A DNA stretch of 64,000 bases, taken from Marispirochaeta sp. (lineage in GTDB: Bacteria > Spirochaetota > Spirochaetia > JC444 > Marispirochaetaceae). The notes beneath the pieces are model-generated. The model saw only the letters and a program-made list of their open reading frames with translations. It searched no databases and had not been told where the DNA came from. The position numbers and the translations under genes are program-made. How positions within the stretch are numbered: position 1 is the stretch's first letter; the number at the start of each line of letters is the position of its first letter. Shown here piece after piece: positions 1 to 10,145 of the stretch. The DNA is taken from NCBI RefSeq assembly GCF_963668165.1, contig NZ_OY764209.1, forward strand, positions 62,001 through 126,000, read 5' to 3'.

Positions 1-729
1 CGGAACGTCCTTTACCAGCCACCACTCATAGCGTACTTCGTAGGACTCTGAAGCTTCCGTTCCGTCTTCCGCGGTATAGGAATCCTCTATAAGCACGTGC
101 TCAGCCTGATAGGTTCCGGCGGGAACAACAACCCGCTCTGTTCCGGTTACATAGTCACCGTAATCACCTTCAAAATAACCGACCTGCGGCTCCTCGTCCA
201 TCTCTTCATCATCGGCAGCCTGCTCCGCGTCTTCGTCCTTTTCGGGGATCCACTCGCGGATTGCATCGGTTTCCGGATCGTGATAACGGAATTTCAGGAT
301 ATTGTAATCTGCGTCCAGCAAAACTTCGGAGATAAACTCTTCTTCATTCTCCGCCTTGTAAGCGAGAAACCACCAGGCACTGCCGTCGGCGTTTCGCTTC
401 AGTAAGGCCCGTTCAACCTGCAGGGTCTCGCTGCCGCTATCGTCTTTCGCGGTCAGCTTCCAGGCGACTCCTTCGCCCTCGCTGAAATCATCGTAGCCGT
501 AACCGTAGCCTCCGGCATAAAAGACCTGGGTGTAGATCAGGGTAGCAAGAACGGCGTCTTCCAGCGCGCCGATTCCCATGGCATCTGCCACCGCCTGCCC
601 CATTCTGGCCTCGGTTTTTGCCATGAGGTTACCTGAAGTAATGTCATCAACGGAAACGCAGCCGCAAAAGACCAGAACAATCGCGGCACCCAGCAGAAGG
701 AATTTACCGCCCTTTTTGAGAAAATCCAT
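1..729 (-). CDS. Putative lipoprotein, 3' end outside window
   Basis: Open reading frame running off the left edge; 243 codons are visible from an ATG at 729 preceded by AAGGAG at good spacing. The first 30 residues are a lipoprotein signal: MDFLKKGGK, then a hydrophobic run ending in a VFCGC lipobox. The mature part is acidic, with a Tyr/Gly-rich stretch (AGGYGYGYDD) near residue 70-80 and a Glu/Asp-rich segment near residue 180. It is likely tethered to a membrane on the periplasmic side or exported to the outer membrane. I do not recognise the family. A promoter at 791-819 reads into it. Confidence 0.8.
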   Translation of the reverse strand, partial: MDFLKKGGKFLLLGAAIVLVFCGCVSVDDITSGNLMAKTEARMGQAVADAMGIGALEDAVLATLIYTQVFYAGGYGYGYDDFSEGEGVAWKLTAKDDSGSETLQVERALLKRNADGSAWWFLAYKAENEEEFISEVLLDADYNILKFRYHDPETDAIREWIPEKDEDAEQAADDEEMDEEPQVGYFEGDYGDYVTGTERVVVPAGTYQAEHVLIEDSYTAEDGTEASESYEVRYEWWLVKDVP

Positions 730-790
730 TTTGTACTCCTTGTAATTGTTTTAAATAAAACGCAAATATTGCATACCCAGATGCCTCAAA

Positions 791-819
791 AGAATACCAA
801 TGCCATGCCGTATTGTAAA
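791..819 (-). promoter_or_regulatory. Candidate sigma-70 promoter for the lipoprotein gene
   Basis: On the minus strand TTTACA (819-814) and TATTCT (796-791) are separated by exactly 17 bases, about 60 bases upstream of the lipoprotein ATG. Assigned by motif only. Confidence 0.45.
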
Positions 820-827
820 GCAGAACA

Positions 828-857
828 TTGACACCGGCACGGCTTATTTACTACTAT
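828..857 (+). promoter_or_regulatory. Candidate promoter of the tRNA-Arg gene
   Basis: A consensus TTGACA (828-833) is followed after 18 bases by TACTAT (852-857), placing the start of transcription about 7 bases before the mature tRNA 5' end at 871. Confidence 0.55.
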
Positions 858-870
858 GCAACTGCATCAT

Positions 871-944
<74 letters not shown>

Positions 945-948
945 AAAA

Positions 949-986
949 AGAGAGGCTGTTCCGCAAGGAGCAGCCTCTCTTTTTTA
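949..986 (+). terminator. Rho-independent terminator of tRNA-Arg
   Basis: GAGAGGCTGTTCC and GGAGCAGCCTCTC form a long stem (one G-U pair) closed by a GCAA loop and followed by a run of T. Confidence 0.9.
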
Positions 987-1032
987 TGCTGGATGTGTGC
1001 CAAACGCATGACAGCGATGAGAATCGTGCCCA

Positions 1033-1092
1033 GCAGTTCGCAACGCGAACTGCAAGCCCAAGCTTGCGGCAGGGTTTTCCGTAGGAAAACCC
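1033..1092. repeat. Chain of three perfect hairpins
   Basis: Three back-to-back inverted repeats lie in the gap between the tRNA terminator and the next gene. The first is GCAGTTCGC/GCGAACTGC (1033-1041/1045-1053, 3-nt loop). The second is GCAAGC/GCTTGC (1052-1057/1062-1067). The third is GGGTTTTCC/GGAAAACCC (1072-1080/1084-1092, 3-nt loop). No convincing reading frame covers them. They may be a structured RNA, a dispersed REP-like repeat, or the 3' end of something on the other strand. Confidence 0.6.
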
Positions 1093-1192
1093 CGAAAGCA
1101 AGCGCAGGGTCGGAGGCGGGGGTCTCGCTACCGAAACACATGCATGCGTTTTATCTCTTATAGTTCTGCAGTTGTTTTCCGGCTTTTCCGGT

Positions 1193-2401
1193 CTATTCGG
1201 AGGATAGTACCCTGTTCCTCCCCGTTCGCTTGGCCTCATAAAGGGCGCCATCGGCACGCCGGAGCAGAGAGTCCCCGGTGTCGTCTTTCCTGAAAACCGC
1301 GACCCCGATACTTACAGTGACAGGCTGCTCTGTTTTAAAGTCTTCACCTTCCACAAGCTTCCTGATCCGTTCTGCGAAGGCCACAGCATCGTCAGTGTTT
1401 GTATGAGGACACAGAACGGCGAATTCCTCTCCCCCCCAGCGAAACAGTTGATCGGTTTCCCTGCGGCTATCCTGTATGATCTGAACAAACCTTTTCAGAA
1501 CCACATCTCCCCGGTAGTGGCCGTATGTGTCGTTTATTCGCTTAAAATGGTCGATATCACACAACATAAACGCTAGTGGCAATTGGTAACGCTGCGCCCG
1601 GATCAGCTCCTTCTGAAGCTCTCCGTCAAACTTCAGCCGGTTGCCCGCGCCGGTTAATGGATCAGTATTCGAGATTTCGCGGATTTTTTGTTCCATCTCA
1701 ACGCGTTCCTGAACATCCCTGCCGCTGGCATAGAACAGTTTCTTCTTACGATCATGGTAAATCCGCCAGGAAACCCAATTGTACTCCTCATCGGATTTCC
1801 TTATCCGCAGATCCACCTGAGTCAGATCATTTTCCCGTATCAGTTTTTCCTGGGTTTCGAAAAAACTCTCCTTGTCCTCCTCATGAACGTACTCCTGGAA
1901 CAATCGTCCTTCCAGGGCTTCATAATCGAGCCCCAGGATATACTGCCAGGCACTGTTCGCCTGTTTAATAATGCCGTGTTCTGTTACTATGCAAAAAAGA
2001 TCTATGTTTACGTTGAAGAATATCTCCTTTTCGTTCTGCAGCTCTTTTTCACGGGTAAGGTCGTACTGCAGCGCCGCAAAGTAGAGGATCCTGTCCCTTC
2101 TATCGCATACAGGAGTTATATATTGAAGAGCGGTGTATTCTGTGCCGTCCTTCCGTCTGTTGATGATTTCTTCTTTCCAGGAGACTTTGGCCAGCAGCCT
2201 GCTCCACAGGCGCTCGTAATAGTCCTGAGGCATCCTGCCGGATTTCAGAATCGAGCTTTTTTTTCCCAGGACTTCCTTTTCCTCGTAGCCGGTTACCAGC
2301 GTGAATGCCGGATTTGCATAGAGAATGACCCCGGACGGATCGGTTATATAAAGAGGTGAGTCCAGAGTACTGATTACTTGCTTAAAAAAACTCTTTCGCA
2401 T
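1193..2401 (-). CDS. Diguanylate cyclase with two PAS domains
   Basis: 402 residues. Two PAS domains (about residues 5-120 and 125-240) precede a GGDEF domain (about 245-400). The catalytic motif is GGEEF, and an inhibitory I-site RETD lies five residues before it, so the enzyme should make c-di-GMP from two GTP and be feedback-inhibited. There is no transmembrane segment, so the sensor is cytoplasmic and the ligand or cofactor of the PAS domains is unknown. The ATG at 2401 has only a weak ribosome binding site. It is divergent from nrpR. Confidence 0.92.
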   Translation of the reverse strand: MRKSFFKQVISTLDSPLYITDPSGVILYANPAFTLVTGYEEKEVLGKKSSILKSGRMPQDYYERLWSRLLAKVSWKEEIINRRKDGTEYTALQYITPVCDRRDRILYFAALQYDLTREKELQNEKEIFFNVNIDLFCIVTEHGIIKQANSAWQYILGLDYEALEGRLFQEYVHEEDKESFFETQEKLIRENDLTQVDLRIRKSDEEYNWVSWRIYHDRKKKLFYASGRDVQERVEMEQKIREISNTDPLTGAGNRLKFDGELQKELIRAQRYQLPLAFMLCDIDHFKRINDTYGHYRGDVVLKRFVQIIQDSRRETDQLFRWGGEEFAVLCPHTNTDDAVAFAERIRKLVEGEDFKTEQPVTVSIGVAVFRKDDTGDSLLRRADGALYEAKRTGRNRVLSSE

Positions 2402-2544
2402 CGATGTTACCAGAATATCATGAAAACTGCCTTCGCGGAATCTGAAATAACCAGTCTCTTCGCTTGATTAAAGCACTTTGCCCTTACAGAATTGTAGTTG
2501 TATTTGATCTTTACCCCCAGTCATTTTCCCAGTAGCATAGCCGG

Positions 2545-3558
2545 ATGAAGGATCAGATTGAACGCAAACGCCTTGCCATACTGCATGTCCTTATCGAGAA
2601 CAAGCGCCCTGTCTCCAGCAAAGAGATTGCCGGCGCCCTCGCGGAACAGGGATACACTATAACCGAGCGGACGGTCCGCTTCCATCTGCAGGCCATGGAC
2701 GACGAGGGGCTGACTCATTATATAGGCAAGAAAGGCCGGGTCCTTACGGACCTCGGCAGGGAAGAGCTCTCCAGGGCCAGGGCTCACGAAAAGGTGGGGT
2801 TTCTCTCCTCCAGGATTTCCCAGATGACCTACTCCATGAATTTTGACTATCACAGCTGCAGCGGCAAGGTGGTAGTCAATGTCAGCTATATTTCCCGGGA
2901 GTACGCCCTCCGCAGTGCTGAACTCATGAGCAGGGTCTTCAAGGCGGGCTACGCCATGGGCACAAAGCTCTGTCTTTTCGATGAAGGAGACGAACCGGGA
3001 GAATTGAAAATCCCCCGGGGGCATATCGGCATAGGAACAATCTGCTCCATAAGCCTGAACGGCATACTCCTGCGGGAAGGAATTCCGGTGACGTCTCTCT
3101 TCGGCGGACTGCTTGAGCTCCGCAGTCATCGGGCAAGCCGTTTTGTGGAGATAATCAACTACGACGGGACCACCATTGATCCCCTGGAGATCTTTATAAA
3201 AAGCGGAATGACCGATTATCTGGGTGCAACCTCGTACGGCAACGGCCTTATTGGGGCCAGCTTTCGGGAGCTCCCGGCGGAAGCGAGGGAAAAGACCATG
3301 GAGATTGATGCTGCCCTGGATGATATTGGAATGCGGGGCTTTTACATGGTGGGTCAGCCGGGACAGACCCTGCTGGATATCCCCGTCAGCTATGGAAGTG
3401 TGGGAGCGGTCATCATCGGAGGCTTGAATCCGGTGGCGATTCTTGAAGAGAGCGGAATTCCGGTGCAGTCAAAGGCCCTCTCGTCCCTGGTGGACTATGA
3501 TGCGCTTTTTGATTACCGGGAACTGCCTGAACGGATGAAAAAAACAGTGAAAGAATAA
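2545..3558 (+). CDS. nrpR: NrpR-type transcriptional regulator
   Basis: 337 residues. The N-terminus (about 5-70) is a winged helix of the kind that precedes NrpR domains (AILHVLIENKRPVSSKEIA, then TERTVRFHLQAM). The rest is a single NrpR (DUF128) domain with the conserved regions around GAVIIGGLNPVAILEESGI. In methanogens NrpR represses nitrogen-assimilation genes and senses 2-oxoglutarate. Here it sits directly upstream of gdhA, the ammonium-assimilating dehydrogenase, which supports a nitrogen role. The archaeal protein from Methanococcus carries two NrpR domains; this one has one. The exact ligand here is inferred. Confidence 0.85.
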   Translation: MKDQIERKRLAILHVLIENKRPVSSKEIAGALAEQGYTITERTVRFHLQAMDDEGLTHYIGKKGRVLTDLGREELSRARAHEKVGFLSSRISQMTYSMNFDYHSCSGKVVVNVSYISREYALRSAELMSRVFKAGYAMGTKLCLFDEGDEPGELKIPRGHIGIGTICSISLNGILLREGIPVTSLFGGLLELRSHRASRFVEIINYDGTTIDPLEIFIKSGMTDYLGATSYGNGLIGASFRELPAEAREKTMEIDAALDDIGMRGFYMVGQPGQTLLDIPVSYGSVGAVIIGGLNPVAILEESGIPVQSKALSSLVDYDALFDYRELPERMKKTVKE

Positions 3559-3578
3559 CGGCAACGGCTTGCCGTTAT
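3555..3578 (+). terminator. Stem-loop at the nrpR stop
   Basis: ATAACGGCAA/TTGCCGTTAT is a perfect 10-bp stem with a CGGC loop. It contains the nrpR stop codon. No strong T tract follows, so termination may be partial. Confidence 0.55.
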
Positions 3579-3579
3579 C

Positions 3580-5053
<1,474 letters not shown>

Positions 5054-5078
5054 GCAAGAATGTTTGCAGTGATACCGG

Positions 5079-5102
5079 CCCGCTCTTCGGAGCGGGTTTT
5101 TT
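5079..5102 (+). terminator. Terminator of gdhA
   Basis: CCCGCTC-TTCG-GAGCGGG followed by six T: a compact stem with an ultrastable TTCG loop. Confidence 0.92.
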
Positions 5103-5175
5103 ATGCGCTTTTTCGTGTCCTTTTTATTGTCTTCCCTTGCGCCGCTGCTTCCAAATTCCATAGAATAGATTTGTT

Positions 5176-7743
5176 ATGTCCATAGATCATGCGAACCTTT
5201 CGACTGGAATAAGCGGCCTGGACAAAATCCTGCGCGGTCTTCTGCCGGGGGACAACATCGTATTCCAGGTACCGAGCATTGGAGACTACCTGCGTTTTGT
5301 CCGCCCCTGTGCCAGGTTTGCAATCAAGCGTGACCAGAAGCTGGTCTATTTCCGTTTTGCCTCCCACGCACCGCTTCTGGATTCCAGTGAATACCCCGGC
5401 ATCCAGATAAACACCCCGGATCCGGCGGAAGGCTTCGAACCCTTTATCTCTTCCATCCATTCGGCCATCAAGAAAAACGGCCGCGGGGGTTATTACGTTT
5501 TCGATTCCCTCTCTGAGCTGACGGATAAATGGTACTCAGACCGCATGCTGGGGAACTTTTTCATGCTCACCTGCCCCTATCTCCTGGACATGGAAGCCCT
5601 GGCCTATTTCGGTATTCTGCGGCGGGAGCATTCCCATAACGCCCTGCATCCTATCCATACTACAGCCCAGGTTATCCTTGACGTTTACAACAGCGAAAGC
5701 CAGTTGTATATCCATCCTTTAAAAGTACAGCAGCGCTATTCATCTACCATGCACATGCTGCACCGTGAGCAGCAGGGAGACTATTTGCCGGTCACAAACA
5801 GTGCCCTGAACTCACGAATCTTGTCCTTTTCTCCCTTTCAAAGCGAGTCAGCTGCCTTCGAAGAAAAGGACATGTGGAACCGGAACTTCGCCCAGGCCCA
5901 TCAGGCCCTCCTTAATCCCGGGCCTGAAGCCGGTAAACAGGAAGCCTTTCATACAGACCGGCTTCTGAAAATGGCTGTAACCCGGGATGAGCGCTTTTTA
6001 CCCCTGGCGCGACGCTATTTTTCCCTTAAAGAGCTGCTTTCCATCGGCAGGAGGATTATCGGGACCGGCTTAATCGGCGGTAAATCCACCGGCATGCTGC
6101 TGGCCCGGGCCATGCTGCAAAAAAAAGATCACGCATTAAGCCACTGCCTCGAGGTCCACGACTCTTTTTACGTGGGATCAGATGTTTTTTATACGTATAT
6201 GGTCATCAATGGCTGCTGGTGGATCCGTCACCAGCAGAAAGAGATCGATACATTCCTGTCGGTGGCCGAATACGCCCGGCGAGTCATTCTGACAGGTCAG
6301 TTCCCGGAGGATATTATCCGCAAGTTCTCGGATATGCTGGACTATTTTGGGCAGTCCCCCATCATAGTCCGCTCATCCAGTCTGCTGGAAGACAATTTTG
6401 GTAACGCCTTCTCAGGAAAATACGAAAGTATCTTCTGTCCGAACCAGGGCTCCCGGGAAAAACGGCTGGAAAACCTGCTGACGGCCATAAAAACAATCTA
6501 TGCCAGCACTTTAAGCGAAAAGGCCCTGCAATACCGGGCCCATCTGGGGATCCTCGACAAGGACGAACAGATGCCGCTGCTTATTCAGCGGGTTTCCGGG
6601 GACCTGCATAATAACTATTTTTATCCGGCAGTCGCCGGGGTTGGATACTCTTATAATCCCTATGTCTGGGACAGGGAGATCGACCCGGAGTCCGGGGTTA
6701 TCCGGATTGTCTACGGCATGGGAACACGGGCGGTAGACCGTTCCGACGAGGACTATACCCGGGTTGCGGCCCTGAATGCCCCGGAAAAGCGTCCCGAATC
6801 GGGGATGGACGAAATTCGCCGCTATTCCCAAAGACGGGCGGATGTCCTCGACCTTGAGGCCAATCAGCTGGTGGCAGTAGAGTACCAGGATATGGAGGAT
6901 TCCATCTCTTCCAGCGAGAGGGCCCTTCTGACCAGCATGGAGCGGGAAACCCGGTCACGCTACATCTCTTTTGCAGGGCTTTTCCGCACTACACCTTTTA
7001 TTGAAGATATGCGCAATATCCTCAAGACCCTTGCGGAGGCCTATACATACCCGGTTGACGTTGAGTTTACTCTCAATTTTACCGGTCCCGAGGAGTACCG
7101 TATAAACATTGTCCAGTGCCGCCCCTTTGAGGTCAGGCGTAATATCGATGTAGATCTGGATTTCTCCACGGCGGAGGCCGAAAAAATTGTTATGGCCTCA
7201 TCCTCAGGTACGGTAATCGGCCGGAACCGGGAGATCCGTCCCCAGCGAATTATCTACGTCTCCGGAGATAAATACGGTCCCCTTTCAGTCTCCAGGAAAC
7301 ACTCCACCGCCAGGACAATCGGCCGGGTAATGAAGAACTCGGACCCGTCGATCAGGACCGTCCTTATCGGCCCCGGCCGCTGGGGGACTACAACGGTCTT
7401 TTTGGGCATTCCTGTTTCGTTTTCAGAGATAAGCCGCGCCGCCTGCATCTGCGAGGTCGTGGACATGGGGGAGAATCTCATCCCCGATGTCTCCCTGGGT
7501 ACCCATTTTTTTAACGACCTGGTGGAACTGGATATTCTCTATCTGGCCCTCTATCCCCGCAAGGAAGGCACCATTTTTCAGCCCGGACTTCTTTTGCAGA
7601 GACCCAACAGCCTGCTCTCCATTGTCGACGATGAAGAGGCCCGGGAACTGGAAGATGTTGTTCACGTGGTCGACACCGATCCCGACCACACTTTACTGGC
7701 CGCGGACATTATAAATCAGCACTACCTTCTCTCGCTGGAATAG
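5176..7743 (+). CDS. PEP/pyruvate-binding (PPDK-N) protein with KaiC-like domain
   Basis: 855 residues. Residues 5-195 resemble a KaiC/RecA-like domain (TGISGLDKILRG, and a Walker B-like YYVFDSLSEL around 110), but the P-loop position reads VPSIGDYLRF, so Walker A is lost. Residues about 297-690 form the ATP-grasp-like N-terminal domain of PEP synthase and pyruvate phosphate dikinase (GGKSTGMLLAR; SPIIVRSSSLLED; NAFSGKYES). The phosphohistidine swivelling domain and the PEP-binding barrel are absent, so it cannot be a complete PPDK. Substrate and role are unknown. Its neighbours are gdhA and a phosphofructokinase. The start is the first ATG of the frame, without a clear ribosome binding site. 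Confidence 0.8.
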   Translation: MSIDHANLSTGISGLDKILRGLLPGDNIVFQVPSIGDYLRFVRPCARFAIKRDQKLVYFRFASHAPLLDSSEYPGIQINTPDPAEGFEPFISSIHSAIKKNGRGGYYVFDSLSELTDKWYSDRMLGNFFMLTCPYLLDMEALAYFGILRREHSHNALHPIHTTAQVILDVYNSESQLYIHPLKVQQRYSSTMHMLHREQQGDYLPVTNSALNSRILSFSPFQSESAAFEEKDMWNRNFAQAHQALLNPGPEAGKQEAFHTDRLLKMAVTRDERFLPLARRYFSLKELLSIGRRIIGTGLIGGKSTGMLLARAMLQKKDHALSHCLEVHDSFYVGSDVFYTYMVINGCWWIRHQQKEIDTFLSVAEYARRVILTGQFPEDIIRKFSDMLDYFGQSPIIVRSSSLLEDNFGNAFSGKYESIFCPNQGSREKRLENLLTAIKTIYASTLSEKALQYRAHLGILDKDEQMPLLIQRVSGDLHNNYFYPAVAGVGYSYNPYVWDREIDPESGVIRIVYGMGTRAVDRSDEDYTRVAALNAPEKRPESGMDEIRRYSQRRADVLDLEANQLVAVEYQDMEDSISSSERALLTSMERETRSRYISFAGLFRTTPFIEDMRNILKTLAEAYTYPVDVEFTLNFTGPEEYRINIVQCRPFEVRRNIDVDLDFSTAEAEKIVMASSSGTVIGRNREIRPQRIIYVSGDKYGPLSVSRKHSTARTIGRVMKNSDPSIRTVLIGPGRWGTTTVFLGIPVSFSEISRAACICEVVDMGENLIPDVSLGTHFFNDLVELDILYLALYPRKEGTIFQPGLLLQRPNSLLSIVDDEEARELEDVVHVVDTDPDHTLLAADIINQHYLLSLE

Positions 7744-7780
7744 CTTTCAATGCCGATGAGAATGATTTATACTTTTATCC

Positions 7781-8956
7781 ATGAGCAAGCAGGAATCAAA
7801 AACACGCTGCATCGGCATACTTACCTCCGGCGGTGACTGTCCGGGCCTGAACGCTGCCATCCGCGGGGTGGCCAAGGCGGCAATAAACCGCTACGGCATG
7901 AAGGTAGTCGGCTTCCAGGACGGCTTCCGGGGACTGGTAGAAAACCGAAGCATCATTCTTGACGACCGCAACGTCTCCGGACTCCTCACCATGGGGGGAA
8001 CGATCCTGGGGACCAGCAGAGATAAACCTCACAAGATGCCCATTGGGGGCAAGAAACAGGACATGACCGCGGCGGCGGCAGAAAACATTCAGCGTCACCA
8101 GATTGACTGTCTTGTCTGCCTGGGCGGTGGCGGAACCCAGAAGAACGCCTACCACCTGTACAAAAAGGGGGGTATTAATGTACTGACCCTGCCCAAGACA
8201 ATCGATAACGATGTTGCCCGAACGGACACTACCTTTGGTTTCGACACCGCCATGTCCATCGCCACTGAGGCAATAGACCGTCTGCATACTACGGCAACCA
8301 GCCATCACCGTATCATTGTCTGCGAGATCATGGGAAACAACGCCGGCTGGCTGGCCCTGGGATCAGGCATTGCCGGTGGTGCGGATGTGATTCTTATTCC
8401 TGAGATCCCTTACAACCTGCACGCCGTCGCCGAACACCTGATGGAACGCCGCCGCACCGGAAAACGTTTTTCCATAATCGCGATTGCCGAGGGCGCCAAA
8501 TCGATTGAAGAGGCAAAAGCCATTGCCGAGGGAAAAACAAAGAAATCCTCTCCCAGGGGAGAAGATGTAAAATACGACGAACACGGATTCGCCTATCATC
8601 CGGTAAAGGAGCCGAAAGCCTCTCAGCTTACCCGGCAGATACAGGAGCTAACCGGAATAGAGGCCCGGGTCACCTTTCTGGGCCATGTACAGCGGGGGGG
8701 AATCCCCTCCCCAACAGACCGGTTGTACAGTACATTGCTCGGAACAAAGGCGGCGGAACTCCTGGCAAAGGGAGAATACAACGTCATGGTAGCCATAAAG
8801 GGAAGAAGCTGCCAGGCCGTTCCGCTGAAAAGCGTGGCGGGAAAAAAGAAGCTTGTTCCCCTGGACCACCCCTGGATCCAGAGCGCCATGCTGGTGGGTA
8901 CCTGCCTGGGGGACCGCAGTATTGTTCCAGAACCGCAGCGGAAAGAAGATACCTGA
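7781..8956 (+). CDS. pfkA: 6-phosphofructokinase
   Basis: 391 residues of the PfkA fold: [18 protein letters not shown] at the N-terminus, PKTIDND in the fructose-6-phosphate site, and MGNNAGW. The phosphoryl-donor loop reads GGGGT (115-119), where E. coli-type ATP enzymes have GGDGS and PPi enzymes GGDD. The Gly at the second variable position suggests ATP, while the Lys of PKTIDND is typical of PPi-type and trypanosome-type enzymes, so the donor cannot be called. The loss of the Asp that normally helps bind Mg is unusual. It follows the PPDK-N gene after 37 bases and converges on the deacetylase gene. Confidence 0.9.
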   Translation: MSKQESKTRCIGILTSGGDCPGLNAAIRGVAKAAINRYGMKVVGFQDGFRGLVENRSIILDDRNVSGLLTMGGTILGTSRDKPHKMPIGGKKQDMTAAAAENIQRHQIDCLVCLGGGGTQKNAYHLYKKGGINVLTLPKTIDNDVARTDTTFGFDTAMSIATEAIDRLHTTATSHHRIIVCEIMGNNAGWLALGSGIAGGADVILIPEIPYNLHAVAEHLMERRRTGKRFSIIAIAEGAKSIEEAKAIAEGKTKKSSPRGEDVKYDEHGFAYHPVKEPKASQLTRQIQELTGIEARVTFLGHVQRGGIPSPTDRLYSTLLGTKAAELLAKGEYNVMVAIKGRSCQAVPLKSVAGKKKLVPLDHPWIQSAMLVGTCLGDRSIVPEPQRKEDT

Positions 8957-8958
8957 AA

Positions 8959-8985
8959 CAGCCTTAGCGATACGCTATCAGGCTG
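8959..8985. terminator. Hairpin between convergent pfkA and deacetylase genes
   Basis: CAGCCT-TAGCG-ATA-CGCTA-TC-AGGCTG forms a two-part stem. It overlaps the last codons of the minus-strand gene. No long T tract is present, so this is a weak bidirectional terminator candidate. Confidence 0.5.
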
Positions 8986-10145
8986 ATATGGAGGTCACCA
9001 TCCCCCGGCGGTGCATTAATAAGATACCTGTTCCGTACTGCCTCATCCGGGCGGCGGGTAAAAGCACGGGGTTTTCCACTCCCCGACTCATAGACCTGGC
9101 CTATCCGAAACTGTTCACTCAGTTCGAGGACAAGAGTCAGCTCCTGATCAAAAACCGCCGGATCCAGAGGTGAGGAATAGCGGACAGTGATCAGGTTTGA
9201 ATCGGAGGCCAGTTCCATTTCCAGGGCGTCCCGCTGCAGAATATAACGGGCCACCGTACCGAAAGGGGCGATCCAGATGTCATGTTCTTGAAGGGTATCG
9301 AGAATCCTGCGAAAATCCTGCAGGGAGATTGCCTCCCAGCCAACGGCGTCCCTTGCAATCCTTCCATCGTCAACACCGTGAAAATTGGGAACGAGCCATC
9401 CTCCGTTGGAATACACTTCTTCCAGAATCGGGAATAAATCGTCTTTTTTGTCACTGGAAAGGATTCCCCTGGCGCCGATGCGAAAAAAGTCACGGGGACT
9501 GTATCCATTGACCCCGCCGTAAAACCAGTCTCCCTGTTCCGCTTGTATACCCCCGGCCCTGGCCGCTATGTAAAGGTCACCGGCAAGGGCGACAGCCTGG
9601 TCGGAACTGCGCCAGTAGGGCCACCCGAGACTAAGACCGCATACCCAGGGGAGCTGATCCCGGAGCATTTCCCGGGACTGTGACAGCTGTTTCGCGGCCT
9701 CATCCGGATTTGCCGCAAGGTCAACATGGTTAACAGTGTGACTCGCGACTTCGTGTCCCCTCCATGCAAGGTCCCTGGCCTGGTCCCAGTCAAACAGCCG
9801 CCGGATATATGAACCGTCCTGCCAGGCTCCCTGGTCCATGTATCCGGTAATCACAAAGAAGGTCCCCCGGATTCCCCGGACATCGAGTTCCGGAGCCGCA
9901 ACAGCATACTGGTCCAGCGTACCGTCGTCAAAGGTAATGGAGCAGGCGGCGGCATGATCACCATACCAGTTGGCCGGATACACCCGGATCTCCTGCGGCT
10001 GAATCATTGCTTCACCACCGGGCTCGGGACTGCCTGCGCAGGAGAACAGTAGAGTGCAGCTGATCAGGGCAAAGAGTCCCTTAAGGCAGGAAAAAACTCT
10101 GCGGGGACTGGTCCAGCTCCCAGAACTTAATCTGATAATATTCAT
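8964..10145 (-). CDS. Polysaccharide deacetylase family lipoprotein
   Basis: 393 residues. A signal peptide ends in a lipobox (LLFSCAG, Cys about 36). The NodB domain follows, with motif 1 TFDDG (metal-binding Asp pair), motif 2 SHTVNH, and a C-terminal beta-rich extension. Such enzymes remove N- or O-acetyl groups from peptidoglycan or surface polysaccharide at the envelope. The ATG at 10145 has an excellent AGAGGAG and lies inside the 3' end of the upstream PIG-L gene, a 65-bp overlap that implies translational coupling. The two deacetylases probably act on the same glycan. Confidence 0.87.
   Translation of the reverse strand: MNIIRLSSGSWTSPRRVFSCLKGLFALISCTLLFSCAGSPEPGGEAMIQPQEIRVYPANWYGDHAAACSITFDDGTLDQYAVAAPELDVRGIRGTFFVITGYMDQGAWQDGSYIRRLFDWDQARDLAWRGHEVASHTVNHVDLAANPDEAAKQLSQSREMLRDQLPWVCGLSLGWPYWRSSDQAVALAGDLYIAARAGGIQAEQGDWFYGGVNGYSPRDFFRIGARGILSSDKKDDLFPILEEVYSNGGWLVPNFHGVDDGRIARDAVGWEAISLQDFRRILDTLQEHDIWIAPFGTVARYILQRDALEMELASDSNLITVRYSSPLDPAVFDQELTLVLELSEQFRIGQVYESGSGKPRAFTRRPDEAVRNRYLINAPPGDGDLHISLIAYR

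Noticed and set aside
1688..2359. 223-codon plus-strand frame opposite the diguanylate cyclase
   Set aside because: Mirror frame of a well-supported gene with PAS and GGDEF domains; the translation has no domain features.
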